Assembly: GCA_030595765.1 (NCBI GenBank)
Contig: JAUVCJ010000082.1
Span: forward strand, 1 to 8,886
Reading direction: 5' to 3'
Source of the DNA: Thermoplasmatota archaeon
GTDB taxonomy: Archaea > Thermoplasmatota > Thermoplasmata > GCA-020350865 > JAUVCJ01
Length of the DNA: 8,886 bases
Under the pieces are notes generated by a model. It worked only from the letters and a program-made list of their open reading frames with translations, was not told where the DNA came from and did no database searches. Positions within the stretch are counted from its first letter, which is position 1. Each line of letters starts with the position of its first letter. Below are positions 1 to 6,080 of the stretch, piece by piece. The position numbers were made by a program, and so were the translations under genes.

Positions 1-28
1 TAAGTCCAGGGGCTAACATGCATAGCTC

Positions 29-2314
29 ATGGCTAGAATAATGATAGGTGTTGCATGGCCCTATGCCAATGGCCCGATACACCTCGGCCACGTGGCTGGC
101 TCTCTACTACCCCCAGACATATTCTCTAGGTTCCACAGGCTCAAGGGCAACGATGTCCTTATGGTATCGGGCTCTGACCAGCACGGTACCCCGATCACTG
201 TAACAGCCGAGGCTGAAGGGGTGGACCCTCAAGAGATCGCTACCAGATACCATGATATCAATTCCAAGGCCATTGAAGACTTGGGGATAGAGTTCGATCT
301 TTTTTTCCATACCCACCATCCAGCCCACACCGAGGTTGTTCAAGACCTTTTCACAACGCTGTTGGAAAAGCATCACATATATGAAAAGAACATGATGGCT
401 CCCTATTGCCCCAGTTGCACACGGTTCCTGCCAGACAGATACGTAGAAGGCGATTGCCCACACTGCAAGTCCGATGGAGCTAGAGGTGACCAGTGCGATG
501 ACTGCGGCAAGCCTCTGGATGCCGAAGAGCTGGTGGATGCCAGATGCAAATTTTGCGGTTCTGAACCACAGATGAAGAAGACAAATCATTTCTTTTTGAG
601 GCTCAGCGCCTTTGAGGAACCTCTCAAGGACTTCATCAGCGACAAGGACCACTGGCGATCCAACACCATCAACTTCACCCGAAACTGGCTCGAAAATGGC
701 CTTCATGATAGAGCTATTACTAGAGACATGACCTGGGGAATACCCATACCGCTCCCTGGCTACGATGATAAAAGAATATATGTCTGGTTCGATGCGGTTA
801 CTGGCTACCTGTCCACATCCAAGGAATGGGCAAGGCGCAAGGGAACTCCAGATGCCTGGAAGGATTTCTGGGAGGATCTGGATTGTAGGCATTATTACTT
901 CCTTGGAAAGGACAACATACCGTTTCACACCATCATCTGGCCTGCTATGCTAATGGGCTATGGCGGATTGAACCTGCCCTATGATGTTCCTGCCAACGAG
1001 TTTCTGAGGCTTAAAGGCCAGCAATTCTCAAAGAGCAGAGGAGTTTCGATCGCCCTGCCAGATGTTCTGAGAACCTACGACCCCGACCTTATCCGGTACT
1101 ATCTCACGGCAAACATGCCTGAAGGCAGGGATGCTGATTTTACATGGGAAGGCTTCGTGCGTAGGTGCAACGAGGAATTGACCAACTCATCAGGCAACCT
1201 TGTCCACAGAATCCTCACATTCACAAAGAAGAACTACGGCTCAATTCCGCCCCCTGGAACTCCAGGCCAGGACGAGCTGGAGACCGAAGAATCCATTAGG
1301 AACACCTTCTGCCAGGTGGAGCATTACCTGGAAGGATGCGAGTTCAAGAAGGCTATGAAGACCATAATGGAGCTTGCTGGAGTCGGGAACCGATACTTTG
1401 TCAAGAAGCAGCCATGGGCTCAGATCAAGACCGACCGCGAGGGTTGCGCGACCACGCTTCACACCTGCTTGCGCCTTATTCAGGCCATGGGCGTCATGAT
1501 CAATCCATTCCTTCCTGGCGCATCTGAGAGGCTATGGAAAATGCTCGGCAACGAGAACACAATCAAGGAAGCAGGCTGGGAGGCTGGATTAGCTCCTCTG
1601 CCTGTTGGCCAGCCCCTAGATGACCCTGTGCCGCTGTTCAAAGTGCTTGAAATACCCGAAGAGGGAGATGATCCTTCAAAAGAAGGTTTAAAAGATTCAA
1701 AAGATTCAAAAGAAGAATCCAAGACCAACAAGCACACCGATCCTAATACTAAAAAGGCAGGATCCAGTCCAGCGCTTGAAGATGATCCCGCGGGATTTCC
1801 ATTGGACCTCCGGGTCGGCACCGTTACCAGCCTAAAAGACCATCCAAACGCCGACAAGCTCTGGGTGCTTGAGGTTGACCTCGGGACCGAGACCAGGACA
1901 TTGGTTGCAGGCCTCAAACCATACTATGACCCAGAGGCTCTAAAGGGCAATCAGATCGTCATCGTGACCAACTTGGCTCCTGCGAAACTTAGAGGCGTCG
2001 AGTCAATGGGCATGATGCTGGCTGCTGACGATGGAAAGGGAGTTGTAAGCTTTCTCAAGCCTTCAAAAGCAGTTCCCAATGGTACGACTGTATCTCCAGA
2101 GGGACAGGTTATCGACATACCGGATGCTCCCTTGGACTTCAAGAGGTTCTTGAAGGTTCAGATGATGGTTCAAGAGGAAGAGGGCAAGCACACCATCCTT
2201 TTTGGTGAGAACAAAATGATAGCTGGAGTTGAGGTGGCTGGAGACGGGAAGTCCCCAAAGGGGGTATTGATCACGCTGGATAGGCCGATCCCCTCAGGCT
2301 CCAGTGTCAGGTAG
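29..2314 (+). CDS. metG: Methionyl-tRNA synthetase with C-terminal tRNA-binding OB domain
   Basis: Cytoplasmic class I synthetase that charges tRNA-Met with methionine using ATP. The 761-aa product has the Rossmann entry WPYANGPIHLGH with the HIGH-type signature HLGH at residues 18-21. Four CxxC zinc knuckles follow (127-130, 143-146, 156-159, 173-176), typical of the two-knuckle archaeal/bacterial type, and then the KMSKS-type loop QFSKS near 332-336, whose first residue is Gln rather than the usual Lys. An anticodon-binding helical domain runs to about 540. A Lys/Ser/Glu-rich linker (about 544-587) joins it to an EMAPII/Trbp111-like OB fold (about 590-695; LRVG, HPNADKL, NLAPAKLRG motifs), and a further 65-residue tail ends the protein. 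In many organisms this OB domain is fused, in others it is separate. The ATG at 29 places the first strand correctly; no upstream promoter lies within the 28 bases available. The stop overlaps the next gene by one base. Confidence 0.97.
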   Translation: MARIMIGVAWPYANGPIHLGHVAGSLLPPDIFSRFHRLKGNDVLMVSGSDQHGTPITVTAEAEGVDPQEIATRYHDINSKAIEDLGIEFDLFFHTHHPAHTEVVQDLFTTLLEKHHIYEKNMMAPYCPSCTRFLPDRYVEGDCPHCKSDGARGDQCDDCGKPLDAEELVDARCKFCGSEPQMKKTNHFFLRLSAFEEPLKDFISDKDHWRSNTINFTRNWLENGLHDRAITRDMTWGIPIPLPGYDDKRIYVWFDAVTGYLSTSKEWARRKGTPDAWKDFWEDLDCRHYYFLGKDNIPFHTIIWPAMLMGYGGLNLPYDVPANEFLRLKGQQFSKSRGVSIALPDVLRTYDPDLIRYYLTANMPEGRDADFTWEGFVRRCNEELTNSSGNLVHRILTFTKKNYGSIPPPGTPGQDELETEESIRNTFCQVEHYLEGCEFKKAMKTIMELAGVGNRYFVKKQPWAQIKTDREGCATTLHTCLRLIQAMGVMINPFLPGASERLWKMLGNENTIKEAGWEAGLAPLPVGQPLDDPVPLFKVLEIPEEGDDPSKEGLKDSKDSKEESKTNKHTDPNTKKAGSSPALEDDPAGFPLDLRVGTVTSLKDHPNADKLWVLEVDLGTETRTLVAGLKPYYDPEALKGNQIVIVTNLAPAKLRGVESMGMMLAADDGKGVVSFLKPSKAVPNGTTVSPEGQVIDIPDAPLDFKRFLKVQMMVQEEEGKHTILFGENKMIAGVEVAGDGKSPKGVLITLDRPIPSGSSVR

Positions 2315-2997
2315 TGAAATTTATGCGCATGGACATGCACATCCATTCAACGTATTCTTCTGATGGTAGCGCAAGCCCGGGTGAAATTATCAAGTATGCT
2401 ATGAAAAATGGTCTGGATGGCGCTGCGATAATGGACCATAACGACCTTCGCGGCTCCATTCAAGCCAGAAAGATCGCCAAAGGACATAAGCTGGATAACT
2501 TCCTGATCGTACCAGGCCTGGAGGTCAGCACCACTGAGGGGCATGTCCTGGCCTATGGTATCGACGAGCTGATACCCAGAGGCCTTTCCCCTGAGGAAAC
2601 AATCGATAAGATCCATGAAACTGGTGGAATTGCAGTGGCGGCTCACCCATATCGATACTGGTCAGGCCTTGGTGAAAGTGCAACGAAAAGTGCCAATTTC
2701 GATGCACTGGAAATTCACAACTCAGGCTCAAAAAGAAGCCATAATCGCAAGGCATTCGACCTGGCAAAAGAGATGGGTGTGGGATACACAGGAGGCTCCG
2801 ATGCACATGTCCTAGAGGATGTGGGCCTGAGCTGGACTCGCTTCCTAGAACCCTGCCAGAGCATTGACGAGCTCCTTAAGGCCATTCAAAAGAAGCAGAC
2901 CAGAACTGGCGGAGCCCACAGATCCCCATACAGAACCGCTGTTTATGTCCAGCGATCTGTCAGTCTATGGATGGGTAGGGGCTTTAAGAAGATGTGA
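2314..2997 (+). CDS. PHP-domain metal-dependent phosphoesterase
   Basis: A 227-aa single-domain PHP (polymerase and histidinol phosphatase) protein, probably a cytosolic phosphoesterase with a multinuclear metal centre. All expected ligand motifs are present: HIH (H9, H11), D17, DH (D41-H42), GLE (E70), H77, AAHPYR (H111), and GGSDAH (D163, H165). Family members include nucleotide and oligonucleotide phosphatases such as the RNase AM/YciV type and histidinol phosphatase; the substrate cannot be told from sequence. The preferred start is GTG at 2314, whose G is also the last base of the metG TAG stop, which implies translational coupling. ATG at 2323 or 2329 are alternatives and would still keep the first HxH. 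It shares the metG transcript; no promoter separates them. The C-terminal 25 residues after the metal motifs are basic. Confidence 0.9.
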   Translation: MKFMRMDMHIHSTYSSDGSASPGEIIKYAMKNGLDGAAIMDHNDLRGSIQARKIAKGHKLDNFLIVPGLEVSTTEGHVLAYGIDELIPRGLSPEETIDKIHETGGIAVAAHPYRYWSGLGESATKSANFDALEIHNSGSKRSHNRKAFDLAKEMGVGYTGGSDAHVLEDVGLSWTRFLEPCQSIDELLKAIQKKQTRTGGAHRSPYRTAVYVQRSVSLWMGRGFKKM

Positions 2998-3024
2998 ACC
3001 TGGCCGTTAATAAACCAATGATTA

Positions 3025-3336
3025 TCAAGCAACCATCTCTTTTAGACCCTTGTTATGGCGGCTCCCTGAAGCCTTGCCTCGTAAAAGGATCCCTTCATCA
3101 TTAAGGATGTCTTTCATTTTCTCGAACGGGACGCCTGCGATCTCGGCTGCCCTGGATATCGTTATCCTGTCGGCTCTGTAAAGTTCGATTGCAGCCACCA
3201 GCCTGATCTCTGGTTTCTGGTCCAGGAACAAACGCACAGCATCTCTGATGAACTCTGATCGGTTATCATAGTAGCCAGTCTTGATGATCGCATCGATTTC
3301 CTCACTCATTTTCTCGGGGATTGTTATTGAGACCAT
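3025..3336 (-). CDS. RHH (CopG-like) DNA-binding regulator with UPF0175-like C-terminal helix-turn-helix
   Basis: A 103-aa protein. Residues 2-41 form a ribbon-helix-helix unit: the strand VSITIP, then helices containing EEIDAIIKTGYYDNRSEFIRDAV, the usual CopG/VapB-type pattern with the RSEFIRDA motif. Residues 44-83 (RLVAAIELYRADRITISRAAEIAGVPFEKM) resemble the small UPF0175 helix-turn-helix seen in archaeal antitoxin-like proteins. It probably binds DNA as a dimer. I start it at ATG 3336 because GGTGA sits five bases upstream (3341-3345 on the plus strand); a longer TTG-started frame would run into the promoter. No PIN or other toxin gene is adjacent, so it looks like a stand-alone repressor or an orphan antitoxin (inference). 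A palindrome over its TATA box suggests autoregulation. Transcribed convergently with the metG-PHP operon. Confidence 0.82.
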   Translation of the reverse strand: MVSITIPEKMSEEIDAIIKTGYYDNRSEFIRDAVRLFLDQKPEIRLVAAIELYRADRITISRAAEIAGVPFEKMKDILNDEGILLRGKASGSRHNKGLKEMVA

Positions 3337-3356
3337 AGTATTCACCAATAACAATA

Positions 3357-3382
3357 GATATTATTAGATGTTATTAAATAAC
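3357..3382 (-). promoter_or_regulatory. Promoter and likely operator of the RHH gene
   Basis: Read on the minus strand, the TATA-like TTTAATAA (plus 3371-3378) lies about 38 bases before the ATG, predicting a transcript start near 3350 and a leader of about 14 nt carrying GGTGA. The TATA box sits inside a 13-bp palindrome, GTTATTTAATAAC (3370-3382), and beside two adjacent 10-bp direct repeats on the plus strand, GATATTATTA (3357-3366) and GATGTTATTA (3367-3376), that differ at one base. Helically phased repeats over a core promoter are the usual layout of RHH operators; binding by the RHH protein is inference. Confidence 0.6.
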
Positions 3383-3493
3383 CTTTCTGCTCATATTGTT
3401 TAAAGCGTTGAGGCTAAACTTCAGCAGTAATTTTTCAAAGCCTAAACTCTGGGATAATGGAGTGTGCTGAATACAGAGATAGCTCTCATAGAT

Positions 3494-4279
3494 TCAAGCT
3501 GCAGATTTCTTTGCCTTCCGCCCCTTGATAAGGAGTATCGGCGACATGATGATGGTCAGCAACAGCTGGATGCCCAGCATTGGCAATAGGTCGGGTATGA
3601 TGAGCATGATTATCTTTGCAATACCGGTCTTGTTCTTGGATACAAGCGGGAAGCTCTTGATGTGCCATGCTGGGTAATCGCCTACTGGTTTTGCGGCCTT
3701 GGCCTTTTTTGGAGATGCGGCCGCCTTGGGAGATGATTTCTTTGCAGCAGCCTCAAGGGTTGCCCTTTCCTTGGCGTCAGCGGCCTGAGACTCTGCTTTC
3801 TTTTGTGCCAGGGTTCGCTTCTGTTCCTCGCTGAGTTTTACAACAAGGCTGGCCTCAGGTATGACCAGGTCTTCGCCATACTTCTGGGCAAATACATCGG
3901 CAATACTGCTCTTGGGCTTGAAGTTGGCAAGCTCATCGATGCGCTTTTCAACCTCTGTCATGGGAATAATGCTAGATCTGCTCCAGTCCAGCTCGACCTC
4001 TTCTTCCTCCTCTGCAGTTTCCCACTCAACCGAGGTAGTGGACTCTTCAGAGATGGCCTCATCAACAGCAGGTTCAAAGGATTCCTCTTCCTCTACTGAG
4101 ATGGATAATTCCTCTTTAGCCTCTGGTTTGGCCTTGGTTACACCATCGCGCTTCCTCTCGATCTTGGTGCGCTCCTTTTGGAGCTTGGACTGAACCTTCT
4201 CTCGCTTATTCTTGCGCTTGCGGGCTTTCTTTTCGTACTTGACCTGGCGCTTCAAATCGCGTAAGCTTCGTTCTGCCAT
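3494..4279 (-). CDS. Highly charged coiled-coil protein with C-terminal membrane anchor, function unknown
   Basis: I do not recognise a family. The 261-aa protein has five zones. Residues 3-51 are strongly basic (KKARKRKNKREK), probably a long helix able to bind nucleic acid or acidic lipid. Residues 53-98 are acidic (runs of Glu). Residues 104-149 are the most normal in composition and may be a small folded region. Residues 150-198 are Ala/Lys-rich with KKSSPKAAASPKKAKAAKP, like a histone H1 tail. Residues 220-251 are very hydrophobic, interrupted by prolines 229, 233 and 247, followed by a basic KGRKAKKSAA tail, which suggests a C-terminal membrane anchor or hairpin. The start at ATG 4279 is chosen for the GAGGAT ribosome site seven bases upstream and a matching TATA box; a longer frame from 4342 would begin upstream of that TATA box. 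Role is unknown; tethering something to the membrane is a guess. Confidence 0.8.
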   Translation of the reverse strand: MAERSLRDLKRQVKYEKKARKRKNKREKVQSKLQKERTKIERKRDGVTKAKPEAKEELSISVEEEESFEPAVDEAISEESTTSVEWETAEEEEEVELDWSRSSIIPMTEVEKRIDELANFKPKSSIADVFAQKYGEDLVIPEASLVVKLSEEQKRTLAQKKAESQAADAKERATLEAAAKKSSPKAAASPKKAKAAKPVGDYPAWHIKSFPLVSKNKTGIAKIIMLIIPDLLPMLGIQLLLTIIMSPILLIKGRKAKKSAA

Positions 4280-4320
4280 GGAAAATCCTCTGGATGGATT
4301 GAAATAAAAGGAATTAGCCC

Positions 4321-4328
4321 TTATATAC
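4321..4328 (-). promoter_or_regulatory. TATA box of the charged membrane-anchored protein gene
   Basis: On the minus strand this reads GTATATAA, about 42 bases before the ATG at 4279. A start site about 25 nt downstream (near 4298) would give a leader of roughly 18 nt that includes GAGGAT. Confidence 0.6.
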
Positions 4329-4362
4329 ATTGTGGTAAGCAAGGCCTCGTTATATTGAGCAA

Positions 4363-4434
4363 CTGAAGAAGTAGCTCAAGAAGCAAATTGAAGAAAAATA
4401 GAAGAAGCACCAGAAAAAAAAACTGAAGAAGTGA
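4363..4434 (+). repeat. Degenerate 12-bp purine-rich tandem repeat, about six units
   Basis: Successive 12-mers CTGAAGAAGTAG, CTCAAGAAGCAA, ATTGAAGAAAAA, TAGAAGAAGCAC, CAGAAAAAAAAA and CTGAAGAAGTGA share the pattern nnGAAGAAnnn. AACTGAAGAAGT recurs exactly 60 bp apart (4361, 4421). In one plus-strand frame the units would read as an [LI]KKx tetrapeptide repeat, but three in-frame stops and no start make it non-coding as it stands. It fills the gap between the promoter of one minus-strand gene and the 3' end of the methylthiotransferase gene. Confidence 0.6.
4414..4422 (-). terminator. Oligo-T terminator of the methylthiotransferase gene
   Basis: Nine consecutive T on the minus strand, about 33 nt after the stop of the minus-strand methylthiotransferase gene, with further T-rich tracts downstream. 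Archaeal RNA polymerase terminates at such runs without needing a hairpin. Confidence 0.6.
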
Positions 4435-4455
4435 AGACGCAATTCAAGAGACTGA

Positions 4456-5739
4456 TTAGTCTTCTCCAATAAGGCACACATCCGAGTTGCCAACAATCCT
4501 GATGTCCTGGAATGTGCCCAAGATCTTTGGATTGTAAGGAAGCACAACCGGTCTGTAGGCATCTGTTCTCCCAAGTAGGGTTCCAGGCCTGATTCCTGGC
4601 TCAACGACCAACACCCTCTGGATGCTTCCTACCATCCCCTCCAGGCCCTTACGGCTTAATTCCAGTCTAAGGCTGGTAAGCTCACGAGACCTCTGCTTTG
4701 AAACTACACCTTGGACTCGATCTGGAAGATTCGCAGCTACAGTTCCAGGCCTGCTTGAGAATCTGGTGATGTTGATGCTTGCAGGCTTCAACTCCTGCAG
4801 GAGCTTCATACTGGCATGGTGGTCCTCATCTCTTTCTCCTGGAAAGCCTGTGATGATGTCTGTGGCCAATGAAATGTCTGGCAACGCCTTTCTGAAAATC
4901 CTGATAAGCTTGCAAAACTGCTCAACATCATAATTGCGGCTCATTGCCTGGAGAATGCGGCCTGAGCCGGACTGAAGTGGGATATGCAGGAACCTAAACA
5001 GCTTCTCATGTCTGGAGAATACATCTACCAGGGCGTTAATGTCCCTCAATGCGCCTGTTGGATTCATCATGCCCACCCTTACCCTGAACTCCCCGGGAAT
5101 GGAGCAAACCTCCTCTAGCAATTCTGCCAGACTTGTCCCGATGTCGTTACCGTACAACCCGTTGTCCTGAGAGGTTAGTCTTATCTCCATTGCTCCACCC
5201 TTGATGGCCTGGCGAGCCTTTTCAATGATTGCACCAGGCTCTTGACTTTGATGTGCTCCTCTGGCAAGCCGAGTTATGCAATAGGTGCACTTCCCAGTGC
5301 AGCCCTTGGAGATAGGGATGGTGGCAACTTTGCCATCCATTGCAACTTGAAACTCCTTGGCTCCTGCTTCCCAATCTCTTTTTCCATTTTGCTCCTCAAC
5401 ATCAGCAAGAAGGCTGGGTATGGTGAATTGGTCTTCAATTTTAACCACACAGGCATCGGAGACCGCCTCTAAAATCAATTCTGCCTGGACATTTGCCATG
5501 CAGCCAGTGACAATGAGCCTCCTGCCATCCTGGGCAAGCTCAATAAGCCTGCGTAACATTTTGATCTGGGTGCTCTCGATGACGGTGCAGGTATAAACCA
5601 CGCTGGCATACACCTCATGTTCGAAGGCAGCATGAATGCCTTGACGCACTTCAAAGCCGAGGAAGCCCAAGCGGGTTGCCATCTCCCCTGCTTCTCCCTG
5701 GTTCATGGTGCAGCCGTATGATTCTATGTGGATCTTCAC
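4456..5739 (-). CDS. mtaB: tRNA-t6A37 methylthiotransferase (MiaB/MtaB radical SAM family)
   Basis: Adds a methylthio group to t6A at position 37 of ANN-decoding tRNAs, giving ms2t6A, using SAM and two iron-sulfur clusters. The 427-aa product has an N-terminal UPF0004 domain with the three cluster cysteines C10 (YGCTMNQ), C51 (YTCTV) and C80 (TGCMAN). The radical SAM domain carries CxxxCxxC at C147/C151/C154 (KGCTGKCTYC) and the family motif HIPLQSGSG. A C-terminal TRAM region (about 355-427) follows. The length fits the archaeal/eukaryotic e-MtaB (CDKAL1-like) group. The usual VNTC around the second cysteine is VYTC here. I choose GTG 5739 because a TATA box is centred about 26 bases upstream, so the transcript would begin at the start codon (leaderless), and because the first strand VKIHIESYGC starts there; the frame opens 18 codons earlier but would span the promoter. 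Confidence 0.93.
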   Translation of the reverse strand: MKIHIESYGCTMNQGEAGEMATRLGFLGFEVRQGIHAAFEHEVYASVVYTCTVIESTQIKMLRRLIELAQDGRRLIVTGCMANVQAELILEAVSDACVVKIEDQFTIPSLLADVEEQNGKRDWEAGAKEFQVAMDGKVATIPISKGCTGKCTYCITRLARGAHQSQEPGAIIEKARQAIKGGAMEIRLTSQDNGLYGNDIGTSLAELLEEVCSIPGEFRVRVGMMNPTGALRDINALVDVFSRHEKLFRFLHIPLQSGSGRILQAMSRNYDVEQFCKLIRIFRKALPDISLATDIITGFPGERDEDHHASMKLLQELKPASINITRFSSRPGTVAANLPDRVQGVVSKQRSRELTSLRLELSRKGLEGMVGSIQRVLVVEPGIRPGTLLGRTDAYRPVVLPYNPKILGTFQDIRIVGNSDVCLIGED

Positions 5740-5760
5740 AACACTGGCATGCAAGAATTT

Positions 5761-5770
5761 GTTATATAAG
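5761..5770 (-). promoter_or_regulatory. TATA box for leaderless methylthiotransferase transcript
   Basis: On the minus strand CTTATATAAC, centred about 26 bases upstream of GTG 5739. No ribosome site is seen before the GTG, consistent with leaderless initiation. It is divergent from the plus-strand TATA box at 5793. Confidence 0.7.
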
Positions 5771-5792
5771 GTTGGCGACCCCCATAAACGCA

Positions 5793-5800
5793 AAATATAT
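5793..5800 (+). promoter_or_regulatory. TATA box driving plus-strand RNA toward tRNA-Leu
   Basis: AAATATAT preceded by GCAA, a fair BRE-TATA match, predicts a transcript start near 5820-5825. No protein frame begins within the following 400 bases, so the product would be non-coding RNA, possibly extending into tRNA-Leu, which has no convincing TATA box of its own at 6040-6050. Confidence 0.5.
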
Positions 5801-5819
5801 CTGACATCACTATTCTACC

Positions 5820-6071
5820 CCGGCGGTGGAGCTCCTGTTCAAATGCGAATGGTATGCTTCAAATATTCGCAATTTACCCTGTACGGGGTATCCGATGCGC
5901 ACTCATCAAGCATGAGTGCTTTCATCTACCCCTACTCATTCGCAAAGCTCATTCGTGCAAGGGTAGCTACTCGGTGATGCCTTCGGCCTCACCTTGCCGG
6001 CCTGGAACTTCGGGTTCCAGACCGGAGCAAGCTTGTCTCACCTCGCACTCTCATACGCAATTTACCCTCGT
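5820..6071 (+). ncRNA. Candidate structured non-coding RNA upstream of tRNA-Leu
   Basis: About 250 bases with no credible reading frame but a chain of hairpins: (a) 5841-5850 with 5865-5875, ten pairs with one bulged A; (b) TACCC 5875-5879 with GGGTA 5886-5890; (c) 5894-5926, with perfect 8-bp arms GCACTCAT/ATGAGTGC, loop CAAGC, and an outer GATG/CATC; (d) CTACCC 5926-5931 with GGGTAG 5961-5966; (e) GGTGA 5973-5977 with TCACC 5989-5993, over GCC-TTC-GGC; (f) 5994-6030, with CTGGAAC/GTTCCAG, CGG/CCG and TTGC/GCAA and a TTCG-containing loop. Stems a/b and c/d each share one base, so not all form at once. I looked for RNase P (GAGGAAAGTCC-type), SRP (GGAAGG helix 8 loop) and 5S rRNA signatures and saw none. 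The 5' end is predicted from the TATA box; the 3' end is taken as the tRNA start, where RNase P would cut. Alternatives: a tRNA leader without separate function, or a guide RNA I fail to recognise. Confidence 0.42.
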
Positions 6072-6080
6072 GCGAGGGTA
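6053..6080 (+). repeat. Inverted repeat across the tRNA-Leu 5' end, with 13-bp direct repeat
   Basis: TACCCTCGTGCGAGGGTA (6063-6080) has 8-bp arms and a TG centre; its right arm is the 5' acceptor strand of tRNA-Leu. Just before it, CGCAATTTACCCT (6056-6068) is an exact copy of 5868-5880, where it also leads into a TACCC/GGGTA hairpin. Confidence 0.65.

Noticed and set aside
107..928. 273-codon open frame on the minus strand inside metG
   Set aside because: Lies antisense to an unmistakable metG, has no family features, ribosome site or promoter, and is best explained as a shadow of the codon bias of metG.
3861..4193. Serine-rich plus-strand open frame opposite the charged protein gene
   Set aside because: Its Ser runs are the antisense reading of Glu/Ala/Lys-rich codons; the minus-strand frame has the promoter and ribosome site.
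4350..4604. 84-codon minus-strand frame rich in Phe and Ser
   Set aside because: It is the antisense of the purine array plus an out-of-frame part of the methylthiotransferase gene; composition is that of low-complexity DNA.
5820..6071. Known RNA classes (RNase P RNA, SRP RNA, 5S rRNA, C/D box RNA)
   Set aside because: No GAGGAAAGTCC-type, GGAAGG helix 8 or 5S consensus was seen on either strand; a C-like GTGATGC at 5974 has no matching D box at suitable spacing.
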